Positions 21,257 through 34,929 of a stretch of 64,000 bases of DNA are shown here, in pieces; position 1 is the stretch's first letter; every line of letters begins with the position of its first letter. The translations under genes were made by a program, and so were the position numbers. The notes below the pieces were generated by a model. It saw only the letters and a list, made by a program, of their open reading frames with translations. It was not told where the DNA came from and did not search any database. This DNA comes from Paramarasmius palmivorus (taxonomy: Eukaryota > Basidiomycota > Agaricomycetes > Agaricales > Marasmiaceae): positions 1 through 64,000 of the forward strand of contig JAYKXP010000050.1 in NCBI GenBank assembly GCA_037176845.1. The letters are read 5' to 3'.

Positions 21257-23311
21257 AGTGCTCAAAACTCATTAGCTCCAAGAAGACACTCCACTCTTCC
21301 CGCAAAATCAACACCGTAATCTCGGCCATAGTCCGTTCAAAAGTAACGCCAGTGCCAGTCTCGTGGCTCACCTTGAAGGAACGTTGTGAAACGCTTCCTC
21401 CCCAGCCAAAGGACCTAAAAGAAGCTGAATTCAGATTCGACGATGATGTTCGAGAGCTCACGTCATGTTGTCTCTTACCCAAGACGGTCTTGTTGGATCT
21501 GTGTAATAGAGTGCGAGAGGCGCTGATTGGGTGTACGAAACGCATGGTTATCGATGCGGTAAAGTCCCATCCATTCACGATTGTTGTCCGTTACTCATTT
21601 AGAACCGTTAGTTTATTATCCCTTTGGTCGGTTTCTTTGGTGGAGCTATCGCGGTGGTACCTGAAGAAGTCGAAAACCCGATTGAAGATGCTACGGTCTA
21701 TGTAGATGTGGAGGTGAAATTACATCGACGTATAATGTGGACGAAGTATTAACAACTTTTACAGGTGGAGACTATCGGCGGCACGACGGTCGTCCTGTTC
21801 GAATTGCCATTGAGAGGACGTCTTGACCCTATTCTTGGCCTCGCACAACTGATGGCCTCGATGCTCGGTACGAGTCTATGGAGTATGTGTGTTGGATGTT
21901 GGGATACTGACGCTTATACAGTCGCCTTTGAGGAGAACCAACAAAAGCGCCTCCATATACCCGTCTATGGTATTTTAACAGATAGCGAGGAGTATTTTAT
22001 ACTCTCTCTTCGCCAAGGACCTCGATTCGGGTTTGTAGCCAATATCAAGATCGATGTTGATAACCATGAACGTAGGATTCCTTCTTTGACGTATCGTAAG
22101 TGTTTGGACTATCGATGAGTTTTTGTTTATAACTAGTATTTAACAGTGATCAATCTTGTGTTCACGCTGGTTCTTGAGAGTTACTTAGCCTCCCTCAAGA
22201 GGATTAGACAATTAAGCGATGACGATCAGGTGAGGTTTTGAGTATACTGTATAATCATGGTATCTGACGCAACGAATAAATAGGAGATTGCCAGCGTCCA
22301 CTCCTCTGAATACCTGAGGAGAGATTTTAAGGAGCCAAGTGAGAAGCCGCCTTTAGATGTGGAGGTGAGTTGAAAGACTTATTGACTTCAATCATCGTCA
22401 TAACCTTTTTAGCCTACTTCATTTGATTCACGAGAGTCCTTGAAGCACTGGAAGGACGCAGAAAGGAAAGTTAGCGAGGCGCAAGCGGAACTCAAGAAAC
22501 CGTTTCATGACCCCGAGAACGATCATGACTCGGAAGCACATAACCGGGCAATGAAAAACCTCCTGCATGTGTACGATATTTGCGTAGACCTTCCATCTTT
22601 CATGATACTCATCACCCTTCTTCAGCGGCTACGATCTTTCCGCGAAAGGGTATCTTAGGAACAGCGGAAACCTGTATAAAAGTCTGGAAGATGTCAACCA
22701 TGTCTCACAGCAAGAGCTCAACAAGCACTACAAGGAAGTCAGTGAAAAGATGTCAACTGCCGACGGTGTGTTGTTCAATTCCGCAATAGTGGCCATTACT
22801 TACCACCTTTGCAGTGGCGTATCCGAGGTTGATGCCCATCGACTACTGTGTACGCCCGCCTAGCGTTCCAAGTCTCGCGCAATGGTTCAAGGACTATCAT
22901 GTGCACAAGCGCGTTCAAATGTTTTTGCAAGCTGTACCACGAGTCTCCGACCTGAAGCACCTTACTCGATTTGTTTTCTTGAAAGAATACCTTTCAGTCC
23001 CAAAGCCAAAGATATCTATCCCGGTTCTTCTTATCATGACTGACTTGAGAAGAGCTGTAATGGACTGGCTTCAAGATCCGCATGTTTCTGTACCTCACCC
23101 TTTCTTCGAAGCTGGGACGACTTTTCCTGACTGTAGCGTGGACAAGGTCTTCGAGGACAAGCTTCTCATCATCCTTCAGGAGCAGGGCATTACAAATGTG
23201 GCGTCTTTAAAGTATCTCAGTCACGACGACTTGGATCTTGTCGAACATTGGACAGTCTTGGAGAAAGAGCAGCTCGTCTATAGGAGCTTGAATGGATTTA
23301 TTCGCCCGTAG
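21257..23311 (+). CDS. Uncharacterised protein with possible PD-(D/E)XK-like core
   Basis: At least six exons run from about 21257 to the stop at 23311, with introns near 21600, 21720-21763, 21872-21920, 22095-22147, 22230-22284 and others. The start exon was not fixed. A central segment reads VETIGGTTVVLFELPLRGRL, then LGLAQLMASML, then IPVYGILTDSEEYFILSL. The order of an acidic strand, a helix with QLMA.M and a strand with GILTDS resembles PD-(D/E)XK-fold proteins seen in many fungi, but a full active site cannot be shown. The C-terminus (FEDKLLIILQEQGITNVASL, then LSHDDLDLV) is SAM-domain-like. Function unknown. Confidence 0.45.
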
Positions 23312-23604
23312 ATCTAGATCCTAGTGTTCAATGTACTATACCTAATGGAATGGCAGAGTGTAATTGGAGGCGGCGACACATCGGCCTGAACGGCGCGAAC
23401 GCTGCTATGAGTACTACTACTTGGTAATGTATAAAAACACGCTTCGAAATAGGATTAGGTACTCTTATGGAGAATGAGAAAAGTACGCGTACGCGAGAGG
23501 ATACATGAATGATGGATTGATTTTGACTCAAATGCTACACGTGCGAAGATACAGTACAGGATTATAACGACCGGTATTATACTTCAAAGTTCTTGTAATC
23601 ATCT

Positions 23605-24965
<1,361 letters not shown>

Positions 24966-26734
24966 CGTGTGAGACCTGAAGAGTTCTGCAAACGGTTGGT
25001 GTAGAGGTACCTACCGAAATGGGCCTTATATACCACATCATTCCATGGGCTGAGTAACCACCGGAATAGTTGACAGCCGGTGTGGGTTGTGCTGAGCCCT
25101 AGAATCTGCATTAATCATCCATGTTGAACTAGAACGGCAAGGAAACAGAGAGAATCGCTGGGAACATTGTTCTGCACGCAGCATGAGGCGCGTCAAGCAG
25201 AGGGTTCGGGGTTATGTCTGCGTCATGGAATTTCATTGGGCCGAACGTGGGCCGAACTTTCGCTTGCGGTTCATCTCTGCGACGAGATGGTGAATAAGAC
25301 TGCAAAGTTACGCTGCAGGAGATTTCTGTCAGCACGATACGTTGCCAGAGTGTATGGGCTCTGCCTTGGCAGCTTTGTCACCCCACTCAACAGGCCAGCA
25401 ATCTGCTGGGGACTGGGTGTTTGATAACGCGGTATTCTTTTTTCGCTAAGCAACACGGTGAGCATATCTAGTACGCTGATAGAGCATTGGTTAATGCACG
25501 AAGTGTGAAATCGATGAGAATCGAGATTGCGAAGTACTTGATGTAATTGGTGAAGATATGTACGTTGAGATACGAATGACAACTGATTTGAGCCCACTAT
25601 TCGTTGTTCTGGTCTCGTCAAGCCTTGATATTACTAGTGGATTATAACAGCAACATACCTATATCCTAATCAATGGGATCCCCCCACATCTCCCCAGCTG
25701 TGCTCTGCCGTGCGCAAAATGATCCTTGCTTTTGCCTTGCCTCTAATTCGAGCGTGGTAGCCTTCTATTCTGATAGAGGCCCACTACTCGCCTGTTCATC
25801 CGTAGTAGATTAACACGCCGGACGTCCGATATGGGAGGTCGTCTTGGACATAGCAGAAGAAAAGGCCTTGGGAGCTCGGAGTCGAGGCAGCGCTAGGCAG
25901 CGTCTAAGTTCAAGTCACAGTGTGACTTACTGTGACAGACAAATCCGCTCACATACACGTGATATCTTTTCTCTTCACCTCGGACTCTCAGACTTTGACC
26001 ATGGCAAACTCGCAGAAATTCACTTGTACGCACTTCTTTTCCCCGACGACGAGCACCTCTGGAAGATTCTTCCGAAGTAACTCTCCTACGATGTCACGTA
26101 TTGCGCTACCCCCAGGAACATGGAGTCAGAACTCTCGATGACCGCGTCATTGTCAAGTTGCAAATTCTACCTCGACCGCAACTTGTGGTGTATACAATGG
26201 CCATCTCGGGTTCCGTTAAACACTGACAGTACCTGGCCCGAGAAAGCTACACTGGGCGATAGTGTGATGCATTTTTGGATTTTGTATCTGTCGCCTCCCA
26301 GCCATGAGAAGAAAAACAGCTAAAATTAGCACCTATCCATGCATGGAGACGTTCTCTCATGTCCATGCTGACAATATATTCGTGTGGGATCTGCTCGAAA
26401 TGCATACGCGACTCACCGAGATGGTACTCTAATTCCAACTGTAAAGTGAGTGTGAAATTCTCATATCCGTGGGGATTGAACGTATCATAACATATGTGTC
26501 TCTGCAGGATTCCTTCTCGCACGACTGTAGAATGGCACGCCTCACATGTTCTTTCGAAAGCTCCGGCATCCACTACGTATGTTCACCAAGTTCTTCTCTT
26601 ATCGTCTCCGAAGCTGACAGCCTCTTGTTTCTTATCTCCAGGTGGTTCTACATGGACAAGACCTATAAAGGCTGAAAGATGCACGTAGATCCTCACCATT
26701 CCATTGGTGGGACCCAGAGGAGTTCGCGTTAGCC
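24966..26734. other. 1.8-kb gene-poor stretch
   Basis: Short open frames only. A minus-strand frame at 26573-26247 (with CEACHSTVVREGILQRHICY) and a plus-strand stretch near 25960-26320 look slightly protein-like but lack a start, splice logic and any family I recognise. The promoters of the OYE gene (left) and of the sedolisin gene (right) must lie here. Confidence 0.4.
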
Positions 26735-28864
26735 ATGCTCAGCTTCCTCTCAATCATCTCAGCCGCTCTTCTCGTTAGCGGGTCGCCTGCGGGCCTCAAG
26801 CCGCAGATGGCTGTTCACGAGCAACGCACTGCACCTCCAGGATTTGCTCGCGTGGGCAAGCCCAGTACTGGTACCATTGATCTCCGTATCGCTCTCGTAC
26901 CTCAGGACATCGATGGGTTGGAGAAGGCTTTGTTCGATGTCAGTACGCCAGGTAACGCCCTGTATGGCCAACATCTAAGTCTTGATGAGGTGAGCTATCA
27001 ATGATTGGCATAATATCTCTCTTGGACTAAGTCTGGTTGTTGAGGTCAAAGCATTCGCTGGGCCATCTCAGGATTCCGTCACCGCCGTCACCAACTGGCT
27101 CACTGCGAGTGGTATCTCGGCCGACGCTATCACCACTACGGGTCCTTTCAACGACTGGATCTCCTTCACCGTTCCTATTCAAACTGCCGATACCCTTCTT
27201 GATACCTCCTTCGAGTCATTCGTTCACGAAGCCAGCGGCGAGCAAATGATCCGTACACTGGAATACTCTATTCCCGTGGATCTCAAGGATCATATCGATC
27301 TCGTGCATCCCACGACTACATTCGTCAAAAGCCTGAGAGCCGTTCCCAAGATAACCTTCCCCATCACATTCCCATCTAACGAAACGCTAGAAGAGAGAGC
27401 GCTCGGTGCACCATCGTCTTGTAACTCGGTTGTAACACCTTCATGCCTACAGTCCTTGTATGGTATCCCGGCCACTCGTGCTACACAATCGTCGAATAAA
27501 CTGGGTGTATCTGGATTCATTGAGCAATTTGCGAACGTGAGTGTCTTATCAAGATTGTCCTACATTAATAGCTTATTTCTGTATTCAGAATGCCGATCTG
27601 AGGACGTTCTTGGTTAACTTGCGGCCCGATCTCCCCAGTACGACAACGTTCACGCTGCAGACCCTCGACGGCGGCCAGAACTCTCAGGGCGCAAACCAAG
27701 CTGGTATCGAAGCTGTAGGTTGCTTCTGTCATTCTTCCCTTTCGAAGTGTCCGATTCTGGTATTCTAGAACCTTGATATCCAATATACCGTCGGCGTGGC
27801 TAGCGGAGTACCCACCACATTTATCTCCGTGGGAGAGAATAATCAAGATGGTGTTTCCGGCTTCCTGGATATTATCAACTTTTTGAATGGCCAAAGTGCA
27901 CCTCCTCAGGTTTGCATATATATATTCTCTCTTGACTTTGCTTTAATCTCGATTTCCAGGTATTGACGACCTCGTATGGCTTCGACGAAAGAGATCTCGG
28001 ATCAACCCTTGCTACCCGTCTATGTAATGCTTACATGACATTGGGTGCTCGTGGTGTATCTATCTTGTTTGCATCCGGTGTGTATACCCATTGTAATTCT
28101 CCGCCATCCTGATATTCAACGCGGTTCAGGTGATGGTGGTGTCTCCGGAGGTCAATCCCAGTCATGCACAACTTTCGTCCCCGCCTTCCCTGGTGGTTGC
28201 CCATTCCACACTGCTGTTGGCTCCGTTGAGGGTGTTACTGAAACTGCTTCGTCGTTCTCTTCTGGTGGTTTCTCAAACGTCTTCGCTCGTCCTTCGTATC
28301 AGGCTAGTGCAGTGAGCAGCTACCTCAGCGCTATCGGCAACCTCAACAGCGGCAGATTCAATGCAGCTGGACGTGCGTTCCCAGATGTCTCTGCACAGGG
28401 CGATAACATCGAAATCGTCGTCGGTGGACGAGCGGGTCTGGTTGCGGGTACTAGCGCTTCTAGTCCGATTTTCGCCAGTGTAGTTGCCTTGATTAATGAC
28501 AGGCTGATTGCTGCCGGGAAACCGGTTTTGGGATTCTTGAATCCCTTGTGAGTTTTTTTTTCTTGAGTCGGGCCGTAAATGATGTTGATGGCATATTTGT
28601 AGCCTGTACGCAAACCCCGGAGCATTCTTCGACATCACGACTGGAAACAACCCTGGGTGCGGAACCAATGGATTCCCTGCACGCGCTGGGTGTAAGTCTT
28701 AAGAGTTCTTCTCATCTTCTGTGTACTGATGAATTGCAAAATACAGGGGACCCTGTCACTGGTTTGGGTAAGTTCGATTTTTTTAACAGCACTACGTTCT
28801 GATTTTTATACTGTTCACAGGTTCGCCAAACTTCGCTGCGCTCGCAAGTGCGGCAGGCGTTTAA
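26735..28864 (+). CDS. Secreted tripeptidyl-peptidase, sedolisin family (S53)
   Basis: The ATG at 26735 opens a signal peptide (MLSFLSIISAALLVSG). A pro-domain follows (IDLRIALVPQDIDGLEKALF; LYGQHLSLDEVKAFAGP across the first intron), then the mature peptidase. The catalytic Glu and Asp lie in GIEANLDIQY (ExxxD, split by the intron at 27714-27769), the oxyanion Asp in GDGGVSGGQS, and the catalytic Ser in AGTSASSPIFASV. The Ca-binding end is FFDITTGNNPGCGTNG then WDPVTGLGSPNF. Seven or eight introns; stop TAA at 28862-28864. About 560-570 residues, normal for fungal tripeptidyl peptidases, which act outside the cell at acid pH. All catalytic residues are intact. Confidence 0.92.
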
Positions 28865-29271
28865 TAGTGGGGTGTTGTGGAATGCATAATTATTCCTGGT
28901 TCTCGAGTATTTGAAGGGTTACATCCATTACATCTATAGTATGCGAACAATGCAAACGAATGACTCAATGAACGATTCGAACGAATAATCTATCGTCTGA
29001 TTTGCTTTTGCTATTGTTTTATCATGAATAATATAAGCTGTCGTCCCATCGAGCCACCCATATTTGAGATATGTATTCGCATGTCGTACGATACATATAA
29101 CAGGAGGCCTGTACAGACTGCGGATATCGATGCCGGGAGACTCGGGGACGCGTCTTGATTGATTGCCTATTTTGGTAAATTACCACGTGGGGATGAACGA
29201 AGAATCAGGCCACTTTTCTACTCCAGGCGGTACTTTACAGGCAAGCTGCATTTTCTACTCTTACCACCACC
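28865..29271. other. Intergenic between the sedolisin and SREBP genes
   Basis: About 400 bases holding the sedolisin 3' end and the SREBP promoter. No specific motif is claimed. Confidence 0.4.
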
Positions 29272-32200
29272 ATGTCCTTCTCTGCCTCGTCGCCGACACC
29301 GACGATGAGCTCAGAATCCGCGAAGAGTCGAAATACGGCCTCAGAATCTCCCCAGCTTTCCAACGACACCGACCTTGGCTTGGATCCATCAGACCCTCTT
29401 AACCTCTGGCTACACAATACTTCTCAGGGCAGCGATTCGTCCATGGACGATTCGTCGGGAGAAGGTAGTCCCCCAGACTGGTCGCAGCTATCAGCATTAT
29501 GGCCCTCTGCAGCGGAGTCGGGGATTAATGGGAAAGTGGAAGGAATGGACTTTAGCATGTCCATTGGAAACGATATGGATTTTGTCAACTCCATGGTCAT
29601 AGACCCTAATACTCTCCACTTCGGACACGAAGGCATTGCGGTCAATGAGCTGCTGCCTGGTCAATACTTCCCTTTCACATTCCAACCTGATGGACCTTCC
29701 ACTCTCAACATCAATGACCTTACTCCACAACGAGAAAGAAAGCTCAGCATCACTTCGTCAGGATCATCGTCTGGCGCTTCGTTTTCTCCAATAATCAGCC
29801 CAGTAGTACCGGGACAGGTGCTAAATCAGTTCCAGGCTCAAGAGAGCCAGCTCAATGACCCTGCGGCAGAACTCGCCCGACGAGTTCGTGAATCTGCTGG
29901 CGTAACACTTGCTGTCCCGATGGATGCTCACATGCAAAAAGTTGCAAGTAACGGTAAGTAAATGTGTTGTGATGAACCCATTGTATTGCTGACTCAATAA
30001 TGCATCTAGGCACCATGTCTCCACAACACTCAGTCATTTCAGGAAGCCCCATGTCTTCCCCAGCCGCTACATTTACTTCACCATCGCAGAGCTTTATGTC
30101 TATGCAGGCACCATCCCCATCCTTATACCCTTCATCGTCATCAGCTACTTCCTCTGCCCCGTCAACACCGCCGCCTACCACACCACCGCCCTCAGTGCAG
30201 ATGGCGGTCAACACGTCTGCTCCTATGCACCCTCAACTTATTCAGCAGCCGTCTATGGGGGTCATTAGTCGACCAAAGACCAGCCATACGACTATAGAGC
30301 GGAGATACCGTACCAACTTGAACGCTCGCATCACAAGCCTGCGCATGGCCGTTCCTGCTTTGAGGGTTTTGGAGGACAAAGAGGGAACCGGTGTCGGTGG
30401 TGGAGGCAAGAAGGGCAAGAACTCGACGCTGGGGAAGGCAGTTCAGTATGGTACCAAAGTCAAGAAAGAGTATGAAGATGGCACCGACGTTGTTGATGTC
30501 ATCGATGAGAGAGGCTTTGTAGATGGTGTCAAAGTTGCACGCAAGTGCAGCAAGGCGAATGTCCTTGGGAAAGCAGTGGAATATATCCGGTAGGTTTACT
30601 TGGACTTGATTTAGTGCTGCGCTAATTTTGCCTACGACAGTGTCCTCAAGAAGCGAGAAATGCGGCTGAAGAGGGAGCAAGACGGTCTAAAGCAACTGAT
30701 AAGCGGCCTCGTCGGTGGCCCAGCTCTCTTGAGAGAGTGGGAACGTGAGTGGCGAGCCAAGTTCGGTGGATCAGAGAAAGATGAGGTAGAAGGTGAAGAA
30801 ATGGATGATGGACCAAGCGACGACGAGAGTGGTGACGATGAGGATGATGAGGATGGTGGTCGAAAGAGGAAGAAACCAAAAATCTCTCCTCCGCCGAAGA
30901 AGGAAGTCAAGGAGAGGAAGCCTTCCACAGCTCCTCCTCCACAACCTCAGGTTCTTCCGGACGGCACTGTAATCATGCCGGAAAAGCGCAAGAGAGGACG
31001 GCCGCGGAAGATACAACCAACCGTCACACCAGTTGTGATGGCTAATCCGGGAGAGCATACTCTGACCTTCCAGACTGCTCCTCAGCCCATTCAACCACAG
31101 CAGCAACAACCGGCCTCGACGCAGTATCTACTGGCCGTGTTTGCTTTGTTCTCCTTCTTTAACTCGCCATTTTCATCGTCGTCCACGCCGACTCATGCTC
31201 CTCCGAATCACTCTCATACAGGAACAGTTCTCACACACGACACGGTACCGATCCAACCGGTAATCAGTGGGTGGACATGGCACGAAATAATCCAAGCCTT
31301 CCATCTACTTGTCTCCGCCCTTGTCTTCTGTTCCATCGTGCTTCCATGGTTACCTGTTCCTTCGACGAAATACTTCTCCTTCTCCTATCTTTCCTCGCTA
31401 TCGACTACGTATCGGCAACGAGCTCGGTCACGTTCAGATTCACAGGCACTCAGGACGCGGTCGGTCGCCTTGCGTGAAGCCTTGTCGAAACGAGGATCTG
31501 CAGACGAAGCTAATGAGCTACGTAATGCTCTTGGTAGCGAAGTTGGCGTGCTCAGCTCTCTCCAGAGGCTCGTCGGTAAAGGTCAAAAAGAGAACTTCAC
31601 CTATCAGCAAAAAGGTCTCGAGCAAAGTGCTTGGGTACGATTAGGAGAACTATGCGTCCTTGGAGGTAAGATTATATATTTATACAAGTGTGATTCACCC
31701 TCATTGACCCTTCTTTCCTAGGCGAATCTAGCGCACTCAACCGAGCCTTGACCTGGTGGCACATCCGCGCACATTTGTCGTGGTTTACTGCTAGCGCAGC
31801 CGATTTGTCGACTCTCGCGCTCGTCCTTTACCCAGTAGCAAGGTTCGCCCGTCAGCATGCTAAGGCCATCTGGCAGGCTGCTCGTGCTCGTAAAGGCTAC
31901 AGTGGTGTTCAGGAGGGCGTCTTGATTCGGCCCCATGAGCGCTTGGTACTGGAGACGATGGAGGTCGATGAAGCGATCAAGTCCCTTGAAGAGTCACCTG
32001 CATCACCTCTTGAACGCACACGTTATTCACCTATTGGCGTTCTCGCTTGCACTCTTGTCAAACGACGAATGAGAGATCATCTCAAAAAGGCTTTCGTCAA
32101 GGCCATACTCTCAAGCGATAGCGCTTACGAGCTGGAGGATGACTCTGTTTCTGTCATAGATGTTGCCAAATCCGTGACGGAAGAGGAGGAAGAAGAACGT

Positions 32201-32611
32201 CGGGTTAGGGTGACTATCGATGCTGCACGCTCATTGGGTGGCAAGCTTGCCGAGATGGGAGAGATGCTGGAAAGTATCTGGACCATGGGGACGTGCGAAT
32301 TGGATCTGAGTGAGAGCGAGGATGACGATGTTGAAGAGAGCGTGGAAAGCGAGATCCTATCGTTGTTCAGTGCTCTTGTGCTTTATCGTCGAATCTTCTC
32401 GTCATCGATAATGGGCCCTTGTAGTGGATCCTCGGTTTCGATATTGCTCAGTCCTCCACCCAGTCCCAGTCGACATGATACCAAGCTTCACTTGTCGCTA
32501 AGACGTGCTCTTGGTTCCAGCGTATTCGAAAGCACTGAGGACGCTGCATTAGAAGATGCTAGAGATCGGGTTGTGGATATGTTGGTGGAATGTGAAAGGG
32601 CGTGTAGATGA
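29272..32611 (+). CDS. sre1: SREBP-type membrane-bound bHLH transcription factor (Sre1)
   Basis: The start ATG at 29272 has a good context (CCACCATG). Four exons are inferred: 29272-29953, 30009-30592, 30641-31664 and 31722-32611, about 1060 residues. Helix 1 and the basic region read HTTIERRYRTNLNARITSLR, with the Tyr (ERRYR) that marks SREBPs. Helix 2 (CSKANVLGKAVEYIRVLKKR) comes only after a ~75-residue loop. An AT-hook-like KRKRGRPRK follows. Two hydrophobic segments (STQYLLAVFALFSFF; FHLLVSALVFCSIVLPWL) form the predicted hairpin in the ER membrane, and the C-terminal half is the Scp/SCAP-interacting region. In fungi Sre1 is released by proteolysis under low oxygen or sterol and controls ergosterol genes; in Cryptococcus it also influences metal homeostasis. 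Confidence 0.9.
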
Positions 32612-32945
32612 TATACCCCGAATGACATGTATGTATTGTTTTCTTTACAGTAAGGATAGCTGTTCGCTGCTTTTTTATCTATCTGCCTTGTTATACTTAT
32701 CTGAAGCTATAAATTCTGTATTATCGTTCTGGACAGTAGGATACTCTTCTTTTTACCTTAGCAATCTATTCATAAAATACCCGTCGGCTACGCGAACATG
32801 CTTCTCTGAAGATCCCGATTCGTATAAATTCAGGGTTTGGTGAGCTGGCGTCCTTCACCTTCTCTACCACCTTTGCAGTCTGACTGAAGTATCTTCGCCT
32901 CTATAGAGACAACGTCGTTCGAAGGTTATTGAAACTCGAAGATCT
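32612..32945. other. Intergenic between SREBP and TDG-A genes
   Basis: About 330 bases, AT-rich after 32640. No specific feature seen. Confidence 0.4.
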
Positions 32946-34187
32946 ATGATGCCGACATCGGACCATTCGTTAACACCACTGCGACGTTCCCCTCGTTCGC
33001 CACGTCCGACTCGGAAGCTCGAGTCGTCAGCGTCGTCTCCAAGCCGAGTCAAGTCAAGGCCAAGAAAAACTTCCTCGTCGCCTACCATCAAGCAGACGAC
33101 CTTGGGTCTGCCTGTATGTGTCGCTTGAGCCACTCACTACGCCGTGCCACTGACCTCGCAGAAAAGCAGTCTGTTCCTCAAACTCCTTCGAAGGCGAATG
33201 AGCGGTCGCCCAAAATTCAACAGCTACCAACTCCACGCAGCACCCCAAGTCGTAGCCTACGTAGTAGCCCGGAGGTAGAAAGACCTGAAGACGCCGTCGT
33301 CGCCACTGCCGGAGCAGACAAGTATGCTCACTTGGAGAAACTCACGGATAGATTGCGGCCTGGTTTGGATGGTGAGTATGCTTGCATATTTCATTGGCGT
33401 TACTCTCATTTTTTTTGTCGGCTTGCAGTCGTGTTTTGTGGAATCAAGTGAGCTTTTGCCTTTGCTTCGATCAATTCGATATATTGAACCTCTCCTTCAG
33501 TCCCGCAGTCATGTCTGCAGAAGTGGGCTTCCACTTCGCTCATCCGACCAACAAATTTTGGAAGACCCTCCATGGTTCAAGTTAGACTCTGCTTGGTCGT
33601 CGTCGAAGACTCGTCACTCATAAACTGTTGTCAGGGTTCACACCGGTCCTTCTTCGACCTCAGGATGGCGCTTCACTTCCCGATCTATTCAACTTAGGCC
33701 TGGTCAGTCGCTTCTGCGTTGAAATATGAGATTGGACTAATTTCAATGCCTTTTCAGACGGACTTGGTTGAAAGGCCAACTGTCGCGGTGAGTCCGATAA
33801 AACTGCTTTCTAACTTTCATTTCTCACTCATCCATTCATCTCCAGGCAAAGGAGATCAAAGCCGAGGAAAAGATTGCCTCTGTTCCTTCCTTGCTTAATC
33901 GCATTGCGCGTCACCGTCCTCGATTTGTCTGTTTCGTCGGACTTGAGATAAGCAAGATTGTTCGTCGGCGTGTAACGGGCATACCTCAGAGTCGTCCTCT
34001 CGAACCTGGGCTCATGGGATTCAAACTCTTATATCCTCCTGAGCCTGAAGATGCTCTAGATGCGCCTGAGGGTGCCGTTACGGAGACGTTCTTTTGGGCA
34101 ATGCCCAGCACGTCTGGCAGCAACTGTAAGGACTACAATGTATGTGAACATGCTATTTTCGGCTTCACTACCAAGTCATCATCTGAT

Positions 34188-34226
<39 letters not shown>

Positions 34227-34469
34227 GTTCAGCTTGAGAAACTACAGGAGTGCTGTTCAGAGTTGAGGATGAAGCTATGCGCTATTCAGGAAGGCAATGT
34301 GGGTCCCGATATTCAAGGCCTCACAGAAATAGGCTTGCCATTGCCGCCTCTTACCGACCTTGTTCAACGCACGAAGGCCGAACTCAAGATTCAGTATGAG
34401 GTACGACGCAAGGCGACTCGCTCAGGCTCCAAAAGTGGCCATCGACGAAAGGCCACTGAGAGTGGTTGA
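32946..34469 (+). CDS. Mismatch-specific thymine/uracil-DNA glycosylase (TDG/MUG), paralogue A
   Basis: The ATG at 32946 begins a basic Ser/Arg-rich tail (LRRSPRSPRPTRKLESSASS). The glycosylase core begins KYAHLEKLTDRLRPGLD. The catalytic motif GINPAVMSAE is rebuilt across an intron (GGAATCAA|GTGAGC..CTTCAG|TCCC), followed by VGFHFAHPTNKFWKTLHGSG, LFNLGLTDLVERPT, and VASVPSLLNRIARHRPRFVC and FVGLEI. The canonical motif is GINPG; here Gly is Ala. TDG/MUG enzymes remove U or T from G mismatches in base-excision repair. The penultimate intron (34126-34231) contains a 36-T tract. Stop at 34469. Core similarity to paralogue B at 38536 is high. Confidence 0.85.
34189..34224 (+). repeat. 36-T homopolymer in an intron
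   Basis: An uninterrupted run of 36 T residues immediately before the GCGTTCAG acceptor of the TDG-A intron. It doubles as the polypyrimidine tract. Length may be affected by sequencing error. Confidence 0.9.
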
Positions 34470-34656
34470 CTCCGCGTGTGTAATGCTGCATGTTGCAGAG
34501 CTTTGGGCAGTTGATGGGATAAGTACCATCACATTTTCTTGTTACCTTTAGAGGCCATGTACCGGCTGAATTGTACTACCTCCTTATTGACACTTGTTTC
34601 TGTTCATTTAGTTAGAGGCTTAGAGCGCTTGTAAGCGACTCACTTTTACCATGATG

Positions 34657-34687
34657 TTGGCTGCTTTTTGAGATTTGGAATTTGAAA
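34657..34687 (+). repeat. 31-base direct repeat, left copy
   Basis: Identical over 31 bases to 38329-38359 (begins TTGGCTGCTTTTTGAGATTT). A second shared block AGGCCATGTACCGG precedes each copy (34552 and 38308). The pair flanks the FunK1 gene. Confidence 0.9.
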
Positions 34688-34929
34688 CTACGCCTCCTAC
34701 TAAGACCTGTATTAGGGATGTGACTCAGCCTTGAAGCTAGGGTCCGGCTTCCGCCTGTGGTGGGTCCAAACGTGCCCACTTTTTGTCCAAACCTCGCAGA
34801 ATGTTCGGGGTCCTATTTCGACTCTGGGGATGGATCCAAATGCGGACAACAATGATGGAGGGGACTCGGAACAATACATGTCACGCATTGTCACATCACA
34901 GGCCACCATCGTCTGTTTCTTGCTCGGCC

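Noticed and set aside
29272..32611. Treating Sre1 (SREBP) as the GATA factor acting on the iron promoters
   Set aside because: The names are alike, but this is a bHLH membrane protein. The ATCWGATAA sites belong to GATA-zinc-finger repressors (SreA/Urbs1), not encoded in this window.
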